Source: Hyphomicrobiales bacterium
GTDB lineage: Bacteria; Pseudomonadota; Alphaproteobacteria; Rhizobiales; Rhizobiaceae
Direction of reading: 5' to 3'
NCBI GenBank assembly: GCA_900472675.1
Contig: UCJA01000013.1
Span: 1 to 64,000 of the forward strand
Length of the DNA: 64,000 bases
The first letter of the stretch is position 1, and each line of letters begins with the position of its first letter. A program made the position numbers and the translations under genes. Shown piece by piece: positions 1 to 9,414 of the stretch. The notes under the pieces are model-generated. The model did not search any database and was not told where the DNA came from. It was given only the letters and a program-made list of their open reading frames with translations.

Positions 1-162
1 ACCCAGTTCAAGTCAACAGGGCATTTCAAAAAACTGTCATTTTTCTTTCGCGTCCTGGTTTGTCGCGCGCGGCCGGGCGTCGGAAGAACCGGCCAGCAAG
101 GGCTTCCCTCGCGATCCCCGTCGTTGATAGTTAGGTCAACGGATCAATGACGGGATGCAGAC

Positions 163-1131
163 ATGCTGGTACTGAATAAAGAGCAGACACGGAATGCCCT
201 ACCCTGGCGGCCATTGATAGAAGTGCTTGAGGCGATGTTCCGCGGTGGGTGCGTCGCGCCCTTGCGGCATCACCACGAAATGGAGGTTCCGGGAGAAGCA
301 TCGGCCGTCATGCTTTTGATGCCGGCCTGGGTTCCTGGCGAACATATCGGCGTGAAGATCCTCAACCTGTTTCCGGACAACCATCTGCGTGCGCTTCCGA
401 CCATCATCGGCCGCTATCTCCTTTCCTCGGGAAAGACCGGAGAAATGCTGGCGATGTTGGAGGGCGGGGAACTCACCGCCCGCAGGACGGCGGCGACTTC
501 TGCGCTGGCGGCCCGCTATCTATCCCGTGAAGACGCAAGCACCATGCTGATGGTGGGGACCGGACGCCTGTCGCTCAATCTGATGGAGGCGCATGCGGTG
601 CATCGCCGGCTGGAGCGCTTCCTGGTCTGGGGACGGAATGCGGTAAAAGCTGAGGAGACCGCCCAGCAGGCGAGAGACCTCGGCCTGCCGGCTGTGGCGG
701 TGACGGATCTGGCCAAAGCTGCTGGAGAGGCCGACATCATTTCCTGCGCGACGCTCTCCGAACAGCCGCTGATCCGCGGCGCGTGGCTCAAGCCCGGGGC
801 CCATCTCGATCTCGTCGGCGCCTTCAAGCCGAGCATGCGGGAAACCGACGATGACGCAGTCAAGCGGTCCTCCATCTTCGTCGATACCCGCATCGGGGCG
901 CTTAAAGAAGGTGGCGACCTCGTACAGCCCCTGCAGTCCGGGGTTCTGACGCCGGCGGATATCCGGGCGGAGCTTTCGGAGCTCGTGACGGGGAGCCATC
1001 CCGGGCGACAGGACGCAGCCGAGATCACGCTGTTCAAATCAGTGGGCGCTGCGTTGGAGGATCTGGCCGGCGCGATCCTCGCGTATCAGCAGGTGACCCT
1101 CCAGCAGGTGACCATGGAGACTGAGCGCTGA
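163..1131 (+). CDS. Ornithine cyclodeaminase/mu-crystallin family protein
   Basis: A 322-residue NAD(P)-dependent protein of the ornithine cyclodeaminase/mu-crystallin family. That family includes ornithine and lysine cyclodeaminases, alanine dehydrogenases and cyclic imino acid reductases, so the substrate cannot be fixed here. Visible family landmarks are the GVKILNLFPDN stretch (about residues 63-73), the ARRTAA motif (about 107-112), a Rossmann GTG (132-134) and the LVGAFKPSMRETD segment that usually carries the catalytic Asp. The ATG stop-overlaps hrpB (ATGA), so the two genes are translationally coupled. The 162 bases before the start hold no recognisable gene and presumably contain the promoter. 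Confidence 0.85.
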   Translation: MLVLNKEQTRNALPWRPLIEVLEAMFRGGCVAPLRHHHEMEVPGEASAVMLLMPAWVPGEHIGVKILNLFPDNHLRALPTIIGRYLLSSGKTGEMLAMLEGGELTARRTAATSALAARYLSREDASTMLMVGTGRLSLNLMEAHAVHRRLERFLVWGRNAVKAEETAQQARDLGLPAVAVTDLAKAAGEADIISCATLSEQPLIRGAWLKPGAHLDLVGAFKPSMRETDDDAVKRSSIFVDTRIGALKEGGDLVQPLQSGVLTPADIRAELSELVTGSHPGRQDAAEITLFKSVGAALEDLAGAILAYQQVTLQQVTMETER

Positions 1132-3629
1132 TGACGGAGGCTCGCCCGGCCGGCGCGATCGGCCAAAGCCTGCCGGTGCTGCCGGTCACCGGTGTGCTTA
1201 GCGAACTTGCCGATGCGCTGTCGACCGAAGTCCGGGCCGTGCTTTCGGCCCCGCCGGGCGCTGGCAAGACGACGATGGTTCCACTCTGGCTATTGGACCA
1301 GGCCTGGTGCACGGGCAAGATCATCCTACTCGAGCCCCGGCGGCTCGCGGCCCGGGCTGCGGCCGCGCGCATGGCGTCGCTCCTTCAGGAAGATGTGGGC
1401 GAGCGGGTCGGTTACCGGATGCGGCTCGACAACCGGATCTCCTCGCGGACACGGATCGAGGTGGTGACGGAGGGTGTGTTTGCCCGCATGATCCTCGACG
1501 ACCCGGAACTGCAGGGCGTGTCGGCCGTCATCTTCGACGAGTTCCACGAGCGATCGCTCGATGCGGACTTCGGCCTTGCGCTGGCGCTCGACGTGCAGGC
1601 CGGACTTCGCGAAGATCTGCGGATCCTCGTCATGTCCGCAACGCTCGATGTGGAGAGGGTGGCGGCGCTGCTTGGCGCACCGCCGGTGATCCGCAGCGAG
1701 GGCCGCAGCTTTCCCGTCGACGTGCGCTACCGGGACCGCACTTCTGGCGAACGCATCGAGGATGCCATGGCGGCCGCCATCCTCTCTCTGCATGCGACGG
1801 AGACCGGATCGATCCTCGCCTTCCTTCCCGGGCAGGCGGAAATCCGGCGGACCGCCGAGCGGCTGGAGGGCCGTCTCGGGGGCCCGGCCGGCGCGGCAAC
1901 AAACATCGTGCCGCTCTACGGCAATCTTTCGCAGAAAGAGCAGGACCTGGCGATCAGGCCGGCACCGGCCGGTACCCGCAAGGTCGTGCTTGCCACCTCG
2001 ATTGCCGAGACCTCGATCACCATCGACGGGGTGACGATCGTCATCGACAGCGGACAGCAAAGGCTACCGGTGTTCGAACCGTCGACCGGAATTACCCGGC
2101 TTGAGACCGTTCGGGTCTCGCGTGCTTCGGCCGACCAGCGGGCCGGTCGCGCGGGGCGTACGGAACCGGGCATTGCGGTGCGGCTCTGGCATCCCGGGCA
2201 GACGTCGGCGCTGGAACCCTTTACTCCTCCGCAGATCCTGGCAAGCGATCTTTCGGGCCTCGTGCTCGACATGGCGCATTGGGGCGTGCAGGACCCGGCG
2301 GCGCTGGCCTTTCTCGACCCGCCTCCAAAGGCTGCCTTCCAGGAGGCGAAACTCCTGTTGGCGGAACTCGGCGCCCTGGATCGCACGGGTAGCGTGACCT
2401 CGCGAGGCAGATTGATGCGCCAGCTGGCCCTGCCGCCGCGGCTGGCGGCCATGGCGATTTCCGGGAGCGAAGCAGGTTATGGGCGAGATGCCTCTCTGCT
2501 CGCAGTCCTTCTGACGGAACAGGGGCTGGGCGGCAGCGACGTGGATCTCGACGAGCGGCTGCGTCGGTTTCGTTCCGAACGGGGCGAGCGGGCGGACAAT
2601 GCCCGCAAGCTTTCCGACCGGCTCCAGGCACAGCTGCCGAGACCACCCACATCCGCCGGACCGGTTTTGGCCGGCCCGCTGCTTCTGCACGCCTACCCCG
2701 ACCGGATCGCCCTGCAGCGGGGTGGCCGCGGCCGATTCGTGCTCGCCAACGGCCGAGGTGCAGAACTGGAGCAGACCGAGCGGCTCGCCGGTTCCACCAT
2801 GCTTGTTGTCGCGGACCTGACCGGACGGGCGGCCCGGGCACGCATTCTTGCGGCCGCAGAGATCAGCCGCGACGCCGTGGAGGCTGACCTTCCACAGGCC
2901 ATCGAGACCCGCGCAGAATGCATCTTCGATCAGGCCAGCGGTCAGGTTCGGGCGCGGCAGGTCACGCGGCTCGGCGCTATCGTGCTGGATGAAAAGCCGC
3001 TGCCCCGGCCGCAAGGGGAAGAGGCCGCGCGGGCGCTCGCAGACGGAGTGCAGGCGCTCGGCATCCGCGCCCTGCCGTTTTCCAAGGAGGGAATGCAGTT
3101 GCGCGAGCGGATCGGCTTCCTGCACCGCTCGATCGGCGAGCCCTGGCCCGATATCAGCGACGAGGCCCTGCTCAGGCGGCTGGACGAGTGGTTCGTGCCC
3201 TTCCAACAGACGGCATCGGGGCTCAGCACGATCACGCCCCAGAGCCTGACGGAGGGCCTGCGGTCGCTCGTTCCGCATGCAGCCCTGCAGGATCTCAACC
3301 GGCTGGCACCGACGCATTTCGAGGCCCCGACCGGCCAGCGGCATCCTATCCAGTATGACGGCGAGGAGCCGGTCCTCACGATCCGGGTCCAGGAGCTGTT
3401 CGGGCTGAGGTCCCACCCAGCCGTTGCCGGCGGCAGGTTGCCGCTCGTGCTGGAACTCACATCGCCTGCACACCGGCCAATCCAGACGACACGGGATCTC
3501 GCCGGTTTCTGGGCCGGGTCCTGGCGGGACGTGCGGGCGGACATGCGCGGACGCTACCCGCGCCACCCGTGGCCGGAGGATCCGGCCAACTCCATGCCGA
3601 CGACGCGCGCCAAGCCCCGCGGGACGTGA
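1131..3629 (+). CDS. hrpB: ATP-dependent RNA helicase HrpB
   Basis: An 832-residue DEAH/RHA-type helicase of the HrpB family, about the usual length (roughly 810-850). The Walker A motif PPGAGKT is at residues 41-47, the motif II variant DEFH at 136-139 and the SAT motif III near 169. The C-terminal third matches the HrpB-specific region, including a final RYPRHPWPEDP segment typical of these proteins. The cellular role of HrpB is poorly defined in bacteria. The gene starts inside the stop of the upstream cyclodeaminase-family gene and ends 73 bases before the preferred actS start. Confidence 0.93.
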   Translation: MTEARPAGAIGQSLPVLPVTGVLSELADALSTEVRAVLSAPPGAGKTTMVPLWLLDQAWCTGKIILLEPRRLAARAAAARMASLLQEDVGERVGYRMRLDNRISSRTRIEVVTEGVFARMILDDPELQGVSAVIFDEFHERSLDADFGLALALDVQAGLREDLRILVMSATLDVERVAALLGAPPVIRSEGRSFPVDVRYRDRTSGERIEDAMAAAILSLHATETGSILAFLPGQAEIRRTAERLEGRLGGPAGAATNIVPLYGNLSQKEQDLAIRPAPAGTRKVVLATSIAETSITIDGVTIVIDSGQQRLPVFEPSTGITRLETVRVSRASADQRAGRAGRTEPGIAVRLWHPGQTSALEPFTPPQILASDLSGLVLDMAHWGVQDPAALAFLDPPPKAAFQEAKLLLAELGALDRTGSVTSRGRLMRQLALPPRLAAMAISGSEAGYGRDASLLAVLLTEQGLGGSDVDLDERLRRFRSERGERADNARKLSDRLQAQLPRPPTSAGPVLAGPLLLHAYPDRIALQRGGRGRFVLANGRGAELEQTERLAGSTMLVVADLTGRAARARILAAAEISRDAVEADLPQAIETRAECIFDQASGQVRARQVTRLGAIVLDEKPLPRPQGEEAARALADGVQALGIRALPFSKEGMQLRERIGFLHRSIGEPWPDISDEALLRRLDEWFVPFQQTASGLSTITPQSLTEGLRSLVPHAALQDLNRLAPTHFEAPTGQRHPIQYDGEEPVLTIRVQELFGLRSHPAVAGGRLPLVLELTSPAHRPIQTTRDLAGFWAGSWRDVRADMRGRYPRHPWPEDPANSMPTTRAKPRGT

Positions 3630-3702
3630 CACAATGCCGCTTCAGAGCAAAGGGGTCTTCTGGCTTAAGAAGGGCCCCTTGAGACAGGAGGCGGCGAAGG
3701 AC

Positions 3703-5085
3703 ATGGCAGCAGCCACGGACGACTTGCGGGCAACGCATGCTACCGGCACAGGGCAGAACGGACACGAACCGGAGACCTCGGGAGCGTCGCTTCGCCACGC
3801 GCAGTTCGGCAGTTCCAGCCGACACTTGCGGCTGCAGACACTGGTGCGGCTGCGTTGGCTGGCGGTTGCGGGCCAGACGGCAACGGTGCTGGCGGTCGCC
3901 CTCATTCTGCAGTTCCCGCTGCCGCTGATGGAGGCGGCCATCCTGATTGCAGCGCTCGCCGCAGCCAATCTGATGCTGGCAGCCTGGTTCCCAGCAACCC
4001 ACCGGCTTGGGCCCCATTCCGCGGCCGCACTTCTGGGTTTCGACCTCCTGCAGATGGCATCGCTGCTCTTCATTACCGGCGGACTGGCCAATCCGTTTGC
4101 GCCGCTGATCTGCGTTCCGGTCATCATATCCTTTGCGTCGCAGCCGATCCGCCACTCGGTGCTGCTGATCCTGTTTGCGCTCGCCTGCACCACGGTGCTG
4201 GCATTTTCGCCCTATGACGTGCCCTGGCATGCCGGCGAGATGTTGCGAATGCAGCCGGTCATGCAGCTTGGCGTCTGGTGCTCGATCGCCTCGATGATGA
4301 GCTTTGCCGCCTTCTATGCCTACAAGGTGTCGCACGAGGCGACGCTGCTGGCCGATGCGCTAGCCGCAACGGAGCTGGTGCTGGAGCGTGAAAAGCACCT
4401 GTCGCAGCTCGACGGACTGGCCGCGGCGGCGGCGCATGAGCTCGGCACGCCGCTTGCGACGATCAGCGTGGTGGCCAAGGAGATGGAGCGGGAGCTGCAG
4501 CACGACGACCGGTTTCGCGAGGACGTGCTTCTCTTGCGCAGCCAGAGCGAACGCTGCCGGGACATCCTGCGCCGTCTGACCTCACTTTCCGCCGACAGCG
4601 ACGAGCATCTGCGCCGACTACCGCTGTCGTCGATGATCGAGGAGGTCGTCGCGCCGCATCGGCAGTTCGGGATCGAGATCGAAGTGGTGGAGCGCGACGA
4701 CCGGACGACGGAGCCGGTGGGCAGCCGCAATGCCGCCGTGCTCTACGGCCTCGGCAATTTGATCGAGAATGCGGTGGATTATGCCCGCAGCAAAGTCAGG
4801 GTTAGCGTGGCCCATGGCGCGAGCCGAGTTGCCATTACGATCGAGGACGACGGGCCGGGATATGCGCCGGACATTCTCTCGCGGATCGGCGAGCCCTATA
4901 TGACATCCAGGCCGAGCGAAGACGCGCGTGCCGGCGGACTTGGCCTGGGTCTGTTCATTGCCAAGACGCTGCTTGAACGATCCGGTGCGGCAATTCGTTT
5001 CGGCAACAGGGCCGACGGTGAACCGGGCGCCCGGATCGACGTAGAATGGCCTAGGAGAGCCATGGAATCGCACGAGAGGACCTGA
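3703..5085 (+). CDS. actS: Redox sensor histidine kinase ActS/RegB/PrrB family
   Basis: A 460-residue membrane histidine kinase of the RegB/PrrB/ActS family, which controls redox-responsive genes (carbon and nitrogen fixation, respiration). Six hydrophobic segments lie in residues 50-205. The ubiquinone-binding heptapeptide GGLANPF (126-132), the H-box AAAHELGTPLATI with His245 and the redox-active-type Cys in SERCRDIL (Cys285) are all present, followed by N, G1 and G2 ATPase boxes. I chose ATG 3703 because AGGAGG at 3686-3691 precedes it; an in-frame ATG at 3634 would add 23 residues. The partner regulator ActR follows directly. Confidence 0.92.
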   Translation: MAAATDDLRATHATGTGQNGHEPETSGASLRHAQFGSSSRHLRLQTLVRLRWLAVAGQTATVLAVALILQFPLPLMEAAILIAALAAANLMLAAWFPATHRLGPHSAAALLGFDLLQMASLLFITGGLANPFAPLICVPVIISFASQPIRHSVLLILFALACTTVLAFSPYDVPWHAGEMLRMQPVMQLGVWCSIASMMSFAAFYAYKVSHEATLLADALAATELVLEREKHLSQLDGLAAAAAHELGTPLATISVVAKEMERELQHDDRFREDVLLLRSQSERCRDILRRLTSLSADSDEHLRRLPLSSMIEEVVAPHRQFGIEIEVVERDDRTTEPVGSRNAAVLYGLGNLIENAVDYARSKVRVSVAHGASRVAITIEDDGPGYAPDILSRIGEPYMTSRPSEDARAGGLGLGLFIAKTLLERSGAAIRFGNRADGEPGARIDVEWPRRAMESHERT

Positions 5086-5155
5086 TTGCCTCTCGCGTAA
5101 ACATCCGCGGCACAGCAGGCGGCATACCAACTCCGGCTTGCAGAAAGAAGAAGAG

Positions 5156-5731
5156 ATGGAAACGCAACAGGACCACGCAAAGGACCAGGTCACGACAGGC
5201 CTCGGACCGGACGCCACGCTTTTGATCGTCGACGACGACGGGCCGTTCCTGCGGCGCCTGGCGCGGGCCATGGAAACCCGGGGCTTTGCGGTGGACACGG
5301 CAGAATCAGTCGCCGAGGGCATTGCCAAATGCAAGGCACGCCCCCCCAAATATGCTGTGTGTGACCTGCGGCTTGGCGACGGCAACGGCCTCGACGTAAT
5401 CAAGGCCATCCGCGAGAGCCGCGAAGATACCAAGATCGTGGTGCTGACCGGCTACGGAAACATCGCCACGGCCGTGACGGCGGTGAAGCTTGGTGCGCTG
5501 GATTATCTGGCAAAGCCGGCCGATGCAGACGACATTCTTCATGCGCTGACGCAGCAGCCGGGTGAGAAGGCAGATCTTCCGGAAAACCCGATGTCTGCTG
5601 ACCGGGTGCGCTGGGAGCATATCCAGCGCGTCTATGAAATGTGCGAAAGAAACGTCTCGGAAACCGCGCGCCGGCTCAACATGCACCGCCGCACGCTGCA
5701 ACGGATTCTTGCCAAGCGCGCACCTAAGTAG
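5156..5731 (+). CDS. actR: Redox response regulator ActR/RegA/PrrA
   Basis: A 191-residue response regulator of the RegA/PrrA/ActR class. It has a receiver domain (acidic pocket VDDD near 25-28, phospho-acceptor Asp70 in VCDLRLGDG, conserved Lys in LAKPAD) and a C-terminal Fis-type helix-turn-helix (NVSETARRLNMHRRTLQRIL) that is nearly invariant in this family. It would be phosphorylated by the upstream ActS. The ATG at 5156 follows a purine-rich AGAAAGAAGAAG; a TTG at 5138 would add six residues. A short gap of 70 bases separates actS and actR, so they are probably cotranscribed. Confidence 0.93.
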   Translation: METQQDHAKDQVTTGLGPDATLLIVDDDGPFLRRLARAMETRGFAVDTAESVAEGIAKCKARPPKYAVCDLRLGDGNGLDVIKAIRESREDTKIVVLTGYGNIATAVTAVKLGALDYLAKPADADDILHALTQQPGEKADLPENPMSADRVRWEHIQRVYEMCERNVSETARRLNMHRRTLQRILAKRAPK

Positions 5732-5732
5732 G

Positions 5733-6221
5733 TCACAGCTCGTCGAAGCTGCGGCCGGTTGCCCATTCGGCCATCATCAGGCGGTGGGCGGCAGCGCGGG
5801 AGAAGTTAAGCATCATTGCCTTGCGCGACGCCGGGGAGAGCTTGTGCTCCGGAGCCTCGCGCAGGAGATGCGCACCGTAGCCGTCCGAAACGAAGAGGCC
5901 GCATTCCTCCGGAAAGATGTCCAGAGGAACTTCCTGGTGGGTCGCGAAGAAGAGCCGGTCGCAATAGCCCCGGTAGTCGGGCCATTTTCTGTCCGAGCGA
6001 AAATCCTCGATCGAGGTCTTGATCTCCACGATCCACAGCTCTCCCTTGTCCGACACGGTCGCGAGGTCCGCCCGGCGTCCGTTGGCAAGGACAAGCTCGG
6101 GCATGACCGCGTGGCGCATGTCATGCAGCAGGATCTGGAGCCCCTTGCGCACCATCATGGCGCGCGCCGATTGGCGACCGTCGATCAAGGGATTGTTACT
6201 GACAAGGTTAAGTATAGTCAT
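5733..6221 (-). CDS. mmcB: MmcB family DNA repair protein
   Basis: A 162-residue protein of the MmcB family, alphaproteobacterial proteins linked to mitomycin C resistance and placed in the LexA/DNA-damage regulon in Caulobacter. The core has a PD-(D/E)xK-like pattern: ADLATVSDKGELWIVEIKTS gives a candidate D, E-x-K catalytic set. I prefer the ATG at 6221 (MTILNLVSNNPLIDGRQSA), which gives the usual family length. The reading frame stays open to 6362, but that extension does not look like the family. The gene converges on actR with one base between stops. Confidence 0.85.
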   Translation of the reverse strand: MTILNLVSNNPLIDGRQSARAMMVRKGLQILLHDMRHAVMPELVLANGRRADLATVSDKGELWIVEIKTSIEDFRSDRKWPDYRGYCDRLFFATHQEVPLDIFPEECGLFVSDGYGAHLLREAPEHKLSPASRKAMMLNFSRAAAHRLMMAEWATGRSFDEL

Positions 6222-6396
6222 GAATTCGACCCGGATGCCCCCGGTTGTTGCAAAAACACAATGGCTTTTTCCAATCATGCATCGCGTGGCGCCTGATGCC
6301 TTACGGCCGCTTGCCAAGCACCACCTTATGGAAAATAACCGTGGCGAAAGGTGCTTGAGCACCTATTAAACCGTTTCATTCACGCAAGAGATATCC

Positions 6397-7077
6397 ATGC
6401 GCTTCCGCAACAGCATGCTTGCATCCGGCCTGTTGGCATCGCTTGCCCTCGCCGGTTGCTCCACGACGACCGAAACAACGACAACGGCCCAGGCCGAAGC
6501 GCCTGCCCGGATCGAGACCGCCCAGATCTTCACCGACTCATACGGCGCGGTCACGGATGCAGGTTACACGCTTCCGGCTATCCCGATCAACCGCGTGAAC
6601 AAGGAGTTCGTGCGCCAGATCGTCAACTACGAGACATCCGAACAGCCGGGGACGGTCATCGTCAACACCCGCGAGCGTCATCTCTACTACATCCTGCCCG
6701 GCGGCCGTGCGATGCGCTACGGCATCGGCGTCGGAAAGCAGGGCTTTGCCTGGTCCGGCACCGCTTACGTTGCCTGGAAGCAGGAATGGCCCACCTGGCA
6801 TCCGCCGAAGGAAATGGCCGTTCGTCGTCCCGAGATTGCACGCTACGTCGAAGAAGGCATGGGCCCGGGGATCAACAATCCGCTTGGCGCCCGCGCCATG
6901 TATCTCTTTAACGAAAAGGGCCAGGACACGCTGTTCCGCCTGCATGGGACGCCGGAATGGGCTTCCATCGGCACCGCGGCATCGTCCGGCTGCATCCGCC
7001 TGATGAACCAGGACGTGATCGACCTCTACAAGCGCGTGCGCCCCGGCCATGCCACCAAGGTCGTCGTCATCCAGTAA
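6397..7077 (+). CDS. L,D-transpeptidase lipoprotein (YkuD domain)
   Basis: A 226-residue L,D-transpeptidase that would crosslink peptidoglycan or attach proteins to it in the periplasm. The N-terminus is a lipoprotein signal with lipobox LAGC (Cys21), followed by a Thr-rich linker. The YkuD catalytic motif is intact: His183 in LHGTPEW and Cys199 in SSGCIRLMN. The mature protein has one catalytic domain and no obvious LysM or peptidoglycan-binding domain. The gene diverges from mmcB and ends in a strong terminator. The specific crosslink made cannot be told from sequence. Confidence 0.92.
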   Translation: MRFRNSMLASGLLASLALAGCSTTTETTTTAQAEAPARIETAQIFTDSYGAVTDAGYTLPAIPINRVNKEFVRQIVNYETSEQPGTVIVNTRERHLYYILPGGRAMRYGIGVGKQGFAWSGTAYVAWKQEWPTWHPPKEMAVRRPEIARYVEEGMGPGINNPLGARAMYLFNEKGQDTLFRLHGTPEWASIGTAASSGCIRLMNQDVIDLYKRVRPGHATKVVVIQ

Positions 7078-7097
7078 GGTTCGACACTCCGATACTC

Positions 7098-7133
7098 AAA
7101 AGGCCGCCCGTGATGAACAGGCGGCCTTTTTTG
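7098..7133 (+). terminator. Rho-independent terminator of the L,D-transpeptidase gene
   Basis: An 11-bp perfect stem (AAAAGGCCGCC at 7098-7108, GGCGGCCTTTT at 7120-7130) with an 11-nt loop and a T-rich tail, 20 bases after the stop codon. On the opposite strand the A-rich arm could also serve the converging malate synthase gene. Confidence 0.9.
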
Positions 7134-7151
7134 TTGCGTAACTTCAGTCGG

Positions 7152-9323
7152 TCAGCTGCCGAGCTTTGCCTTCAGCTCCAAACGCCGACGGTGCAGGACC
7201 GGCTCCGTATAACCGTTCGGCTGCTGGCGTCCCTTCAGCACAAGGTCCAGAGCGGCCTGGAAGGCGATCGACCCGTCGAAGTCCGCTGCCATGGGATGGT
7301 AAAGCGGATCGCTGGCATTCTGCCCGTCTACGACGGCTGCCATGCGCTTCATGGTTTCGACGATCTGCTCTTGCGTGACCAGCTTGTGGTACAGCCAGTT
7401 GGCCATGTGCTGCGAGGAGATGCGCAACGTCGCGCGGTCTTCCATCAAGGCCACATCGTTGATGTCGGGCACCTTGGAGCAGCCGATGCCCTGGTCGATC
7501 CAGCGCACGACGTAGCCTAGGATCCCTTGCGCGTTGTTGTCCAGCTCGCGCTGGATTTCCTCAGGCGTCCAGTTCGGCCGCGTGGCGACCGGGACGGACA
7601 GGATATCGGAGAGTTTGGCGCGCGCCCGGCTCTTCAGTCCTGTCTGAACTGAGGCCACGTCCACCGTGTGATAATGCGTGGCGTGCAGCGTGGCAGCTGT
7701 CGGGGATGGCACCCAGGCGGTGTTGGCGCCGGCTTTCGGGTGCGCAATCTTCTGTTCCAGCATCGCCGCCATCAGATCCGGCATGGCCCACATGCCCTTG
7801 CCGATCTGGGCGCGTCCCGACAGTCCACACTCAAGTCCAACGTCGACGTTCCAGTTTTCATAGGCGGCGATCCATGCGGCCTGCTTCATGTCGCCCTTGC
7901 GGATCATCGGGCCGGCTTCCATCGAGGTATGGATTTCATCGCCGGTGCGGTCCAGGAAGCCGGTGTTGATGAAGACCACCCGCTCTTTCGCCGCGCGAAT
8001 GCATTCCTTGAGGTTGACGGTGGTGCGCCGCTCCTCGTCCATGATGCCCATCTTGATGCTGGTTGCGGGCAGGCCCAGCGCTTTTTCGACCCGGTCGAAG
8101 ATCTCGCAGGCGAAGGCCACTTCTTCCGGACCGTGCATCTTGGGCTTCACCACATACATGGAGCCGACGCGGGAATTCTGGCGACGCCCACCCTGGCCAA
8201 TGTCATGGATGGCGATGAGGGCGGTGACCATGGCATCCATGATGCCTTCCGGGATTTCGCGTCCGTCGCGATCCAGAATGGCCGGGTTGGTCATCAGGTG
8301 TCCGACATTACGGATCAGCATCAGGGAGCGGCGCTTCAGGACATGCTCCGACCCATCCGCTGCGAGATAGGCTGTGTCCGGGTTCAGGCTACGGGTGAAG
8401 CTCTTGCCACCCTTGTCCATCTTCTCGGTCAGGTCGCCCTTCATTAGGCCAAGCCAGTTGCGATAAACGACGACCTTGTCGGCGGCATCGACAGCGGCAA
8501 TCGAATCCTCGCAGTCCATAATGGTGGTGATGGCCGACTCGGCCCAGACGTCGGAGATCTTCGCCGGATCACTGCTACCGATCTGGGTAGATGGATCGAT
8601 CAGGATCTCGATATGGAGCCCGTGGTTGCGCAGAACGATCCGGTCCGGCCCGGCAGACGCACCAACATAGCCGGCAAACTGTTCCGGATTCGCAAGTTCC
8701 ACCGTCCGGCCTTCCTGGGCTGCGGCGGTGAGGCGACCGTCCGCGACGACGAATGAGGTGAGGTCTGTCCAGCTGGCGCCTTCAAAAGGCATGGCATGAT
8801 CGAGAAAATCGCGGACCCAGGCGATGACCTTGGCGCCGCGAACCGGATTGTAGCCCCTGCCCTTTTCGGCGCCATCAGCTTCCGCGATCGCATCCGTTCC
8901 GTAAAGCGCATCATACAGCGAGCCCCAGCGGGCGTTGGCAGCGTTGAGCGCATAGCGGGCGTTCATCACCGGCACGACCAGCTGCGGTCCGGCGATCTGC
9001 GCGATTTCCGGGTCGACGTTGTCCGTCGTCACAGTGAAATCAGGTCCTTCCGGCAGAAGGTAACCAATGTCGCGGAGGAAGACCTCGTAGACGGCAAGGT
9101 CGGACGGCGCGCCGTTCTGGCGGTACCAGTCGTCCAGCTTTTCCTGGAAAGCGTCCCGCTTCTCGAGCAGGCTGCGATTCTTGGGTGCCAGTTCGTGGAC
9201 GATCTGCGAGAGTTCTGAAAATAGGCGTTCCGCATCGGCGCCGGTTCCGGGGAGAGCCTCGTTTACGAGGAAATCGTGGAGTTCCTCGTCGATCCGAAGA
9301 TCGTTCTTTTCGATATAGGCCAT
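7152..9323 (-). CDS. glcB: Malate synthase G
   Basis: A 723-residue malate synthase G, the same length as the E. coli enzyme. It condenses glyoxylate with acetyl-CoA to give malate in glyoxylate and glycolate metabolism. Characteristic segments include [16 protein letters not shown] (metal and substrate region), the catalytic [19 protein letters not shown] region and the MHGPEEVAF motif. The start at 9323 ([12 protein letters not shown]) is supported by AAGGGAGG a few bases upstream; the frame stays open 12 codons further. Isocitrate lyase is not in the window. Confidence 0.96.
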   Translation of the reverse strand: MAYIEKNDLRIDEELHDFLVNEALPGTGADAERLFSELSQIVHELAPKNRSLLEKRDAFQEKLDDWYRQNGAPSDLAVYEVFLRDIGYLLPEGPDFTVTTDNVDPEIAQIAGPQLVVPVMNARYALNAANARWGSLYDALYGTDAIAEADGAEKGRGYNPVRGAKVIAWVRDFLDHAMPFEGASWTDLTSFVVADGRLTAAAQEGRTVELANPEQFAGYVGASAGPDRIVLRNHGLHIEILIDPSTQIGSSDPAKISDVWAESAITTIMDCEDSIAAVDAADKVVVYRNWLGLMKGDLTEKMDKGGKSFTRSLNPDTAYLAADGSEHVLKRRSLMLIRNVGHLMTNPAILDRDGREIPEGIMDAMVTALIAIHDIGQGGRRQNSRVGSMYVVKPKMHGPEEVAFACEIFDRVEKALGLPATSIKMGIMDEERRTTVNLKECIRAAKERVVFINTGFLDRTGDEIHTSMEAGPMIRKGDMKQAAWIAAYENWNVDVGLECGLSGRAQIGKGMWAMPDLMAAMLEQKIAHPKAGANTAWVPSPTAATLHATHYHTVDVASVQTGLKSRARAKLSDILSVPVATRPNWTPEEIQRELDNNAQGILGYVVRWIDQGIGCSKVPDINDVALMEDRATLRISSQHMANWLYHKLVTQEQIVETMKRMAAVVDGQNASDPLYHPMAADFDGSIAFQAALDLVLKGRQQPNGYTEPVLHRRRLELKAKLGS

Positions 9324-9414
9324 GCTTCGCCTCCCTTGCGATTGTCTTTTTGATGCCATCAGATTGCCCGCGGTGGCTGGGGTGTCAATGCGAGCGGGGC
9401 AAAAGCTGATAGTC

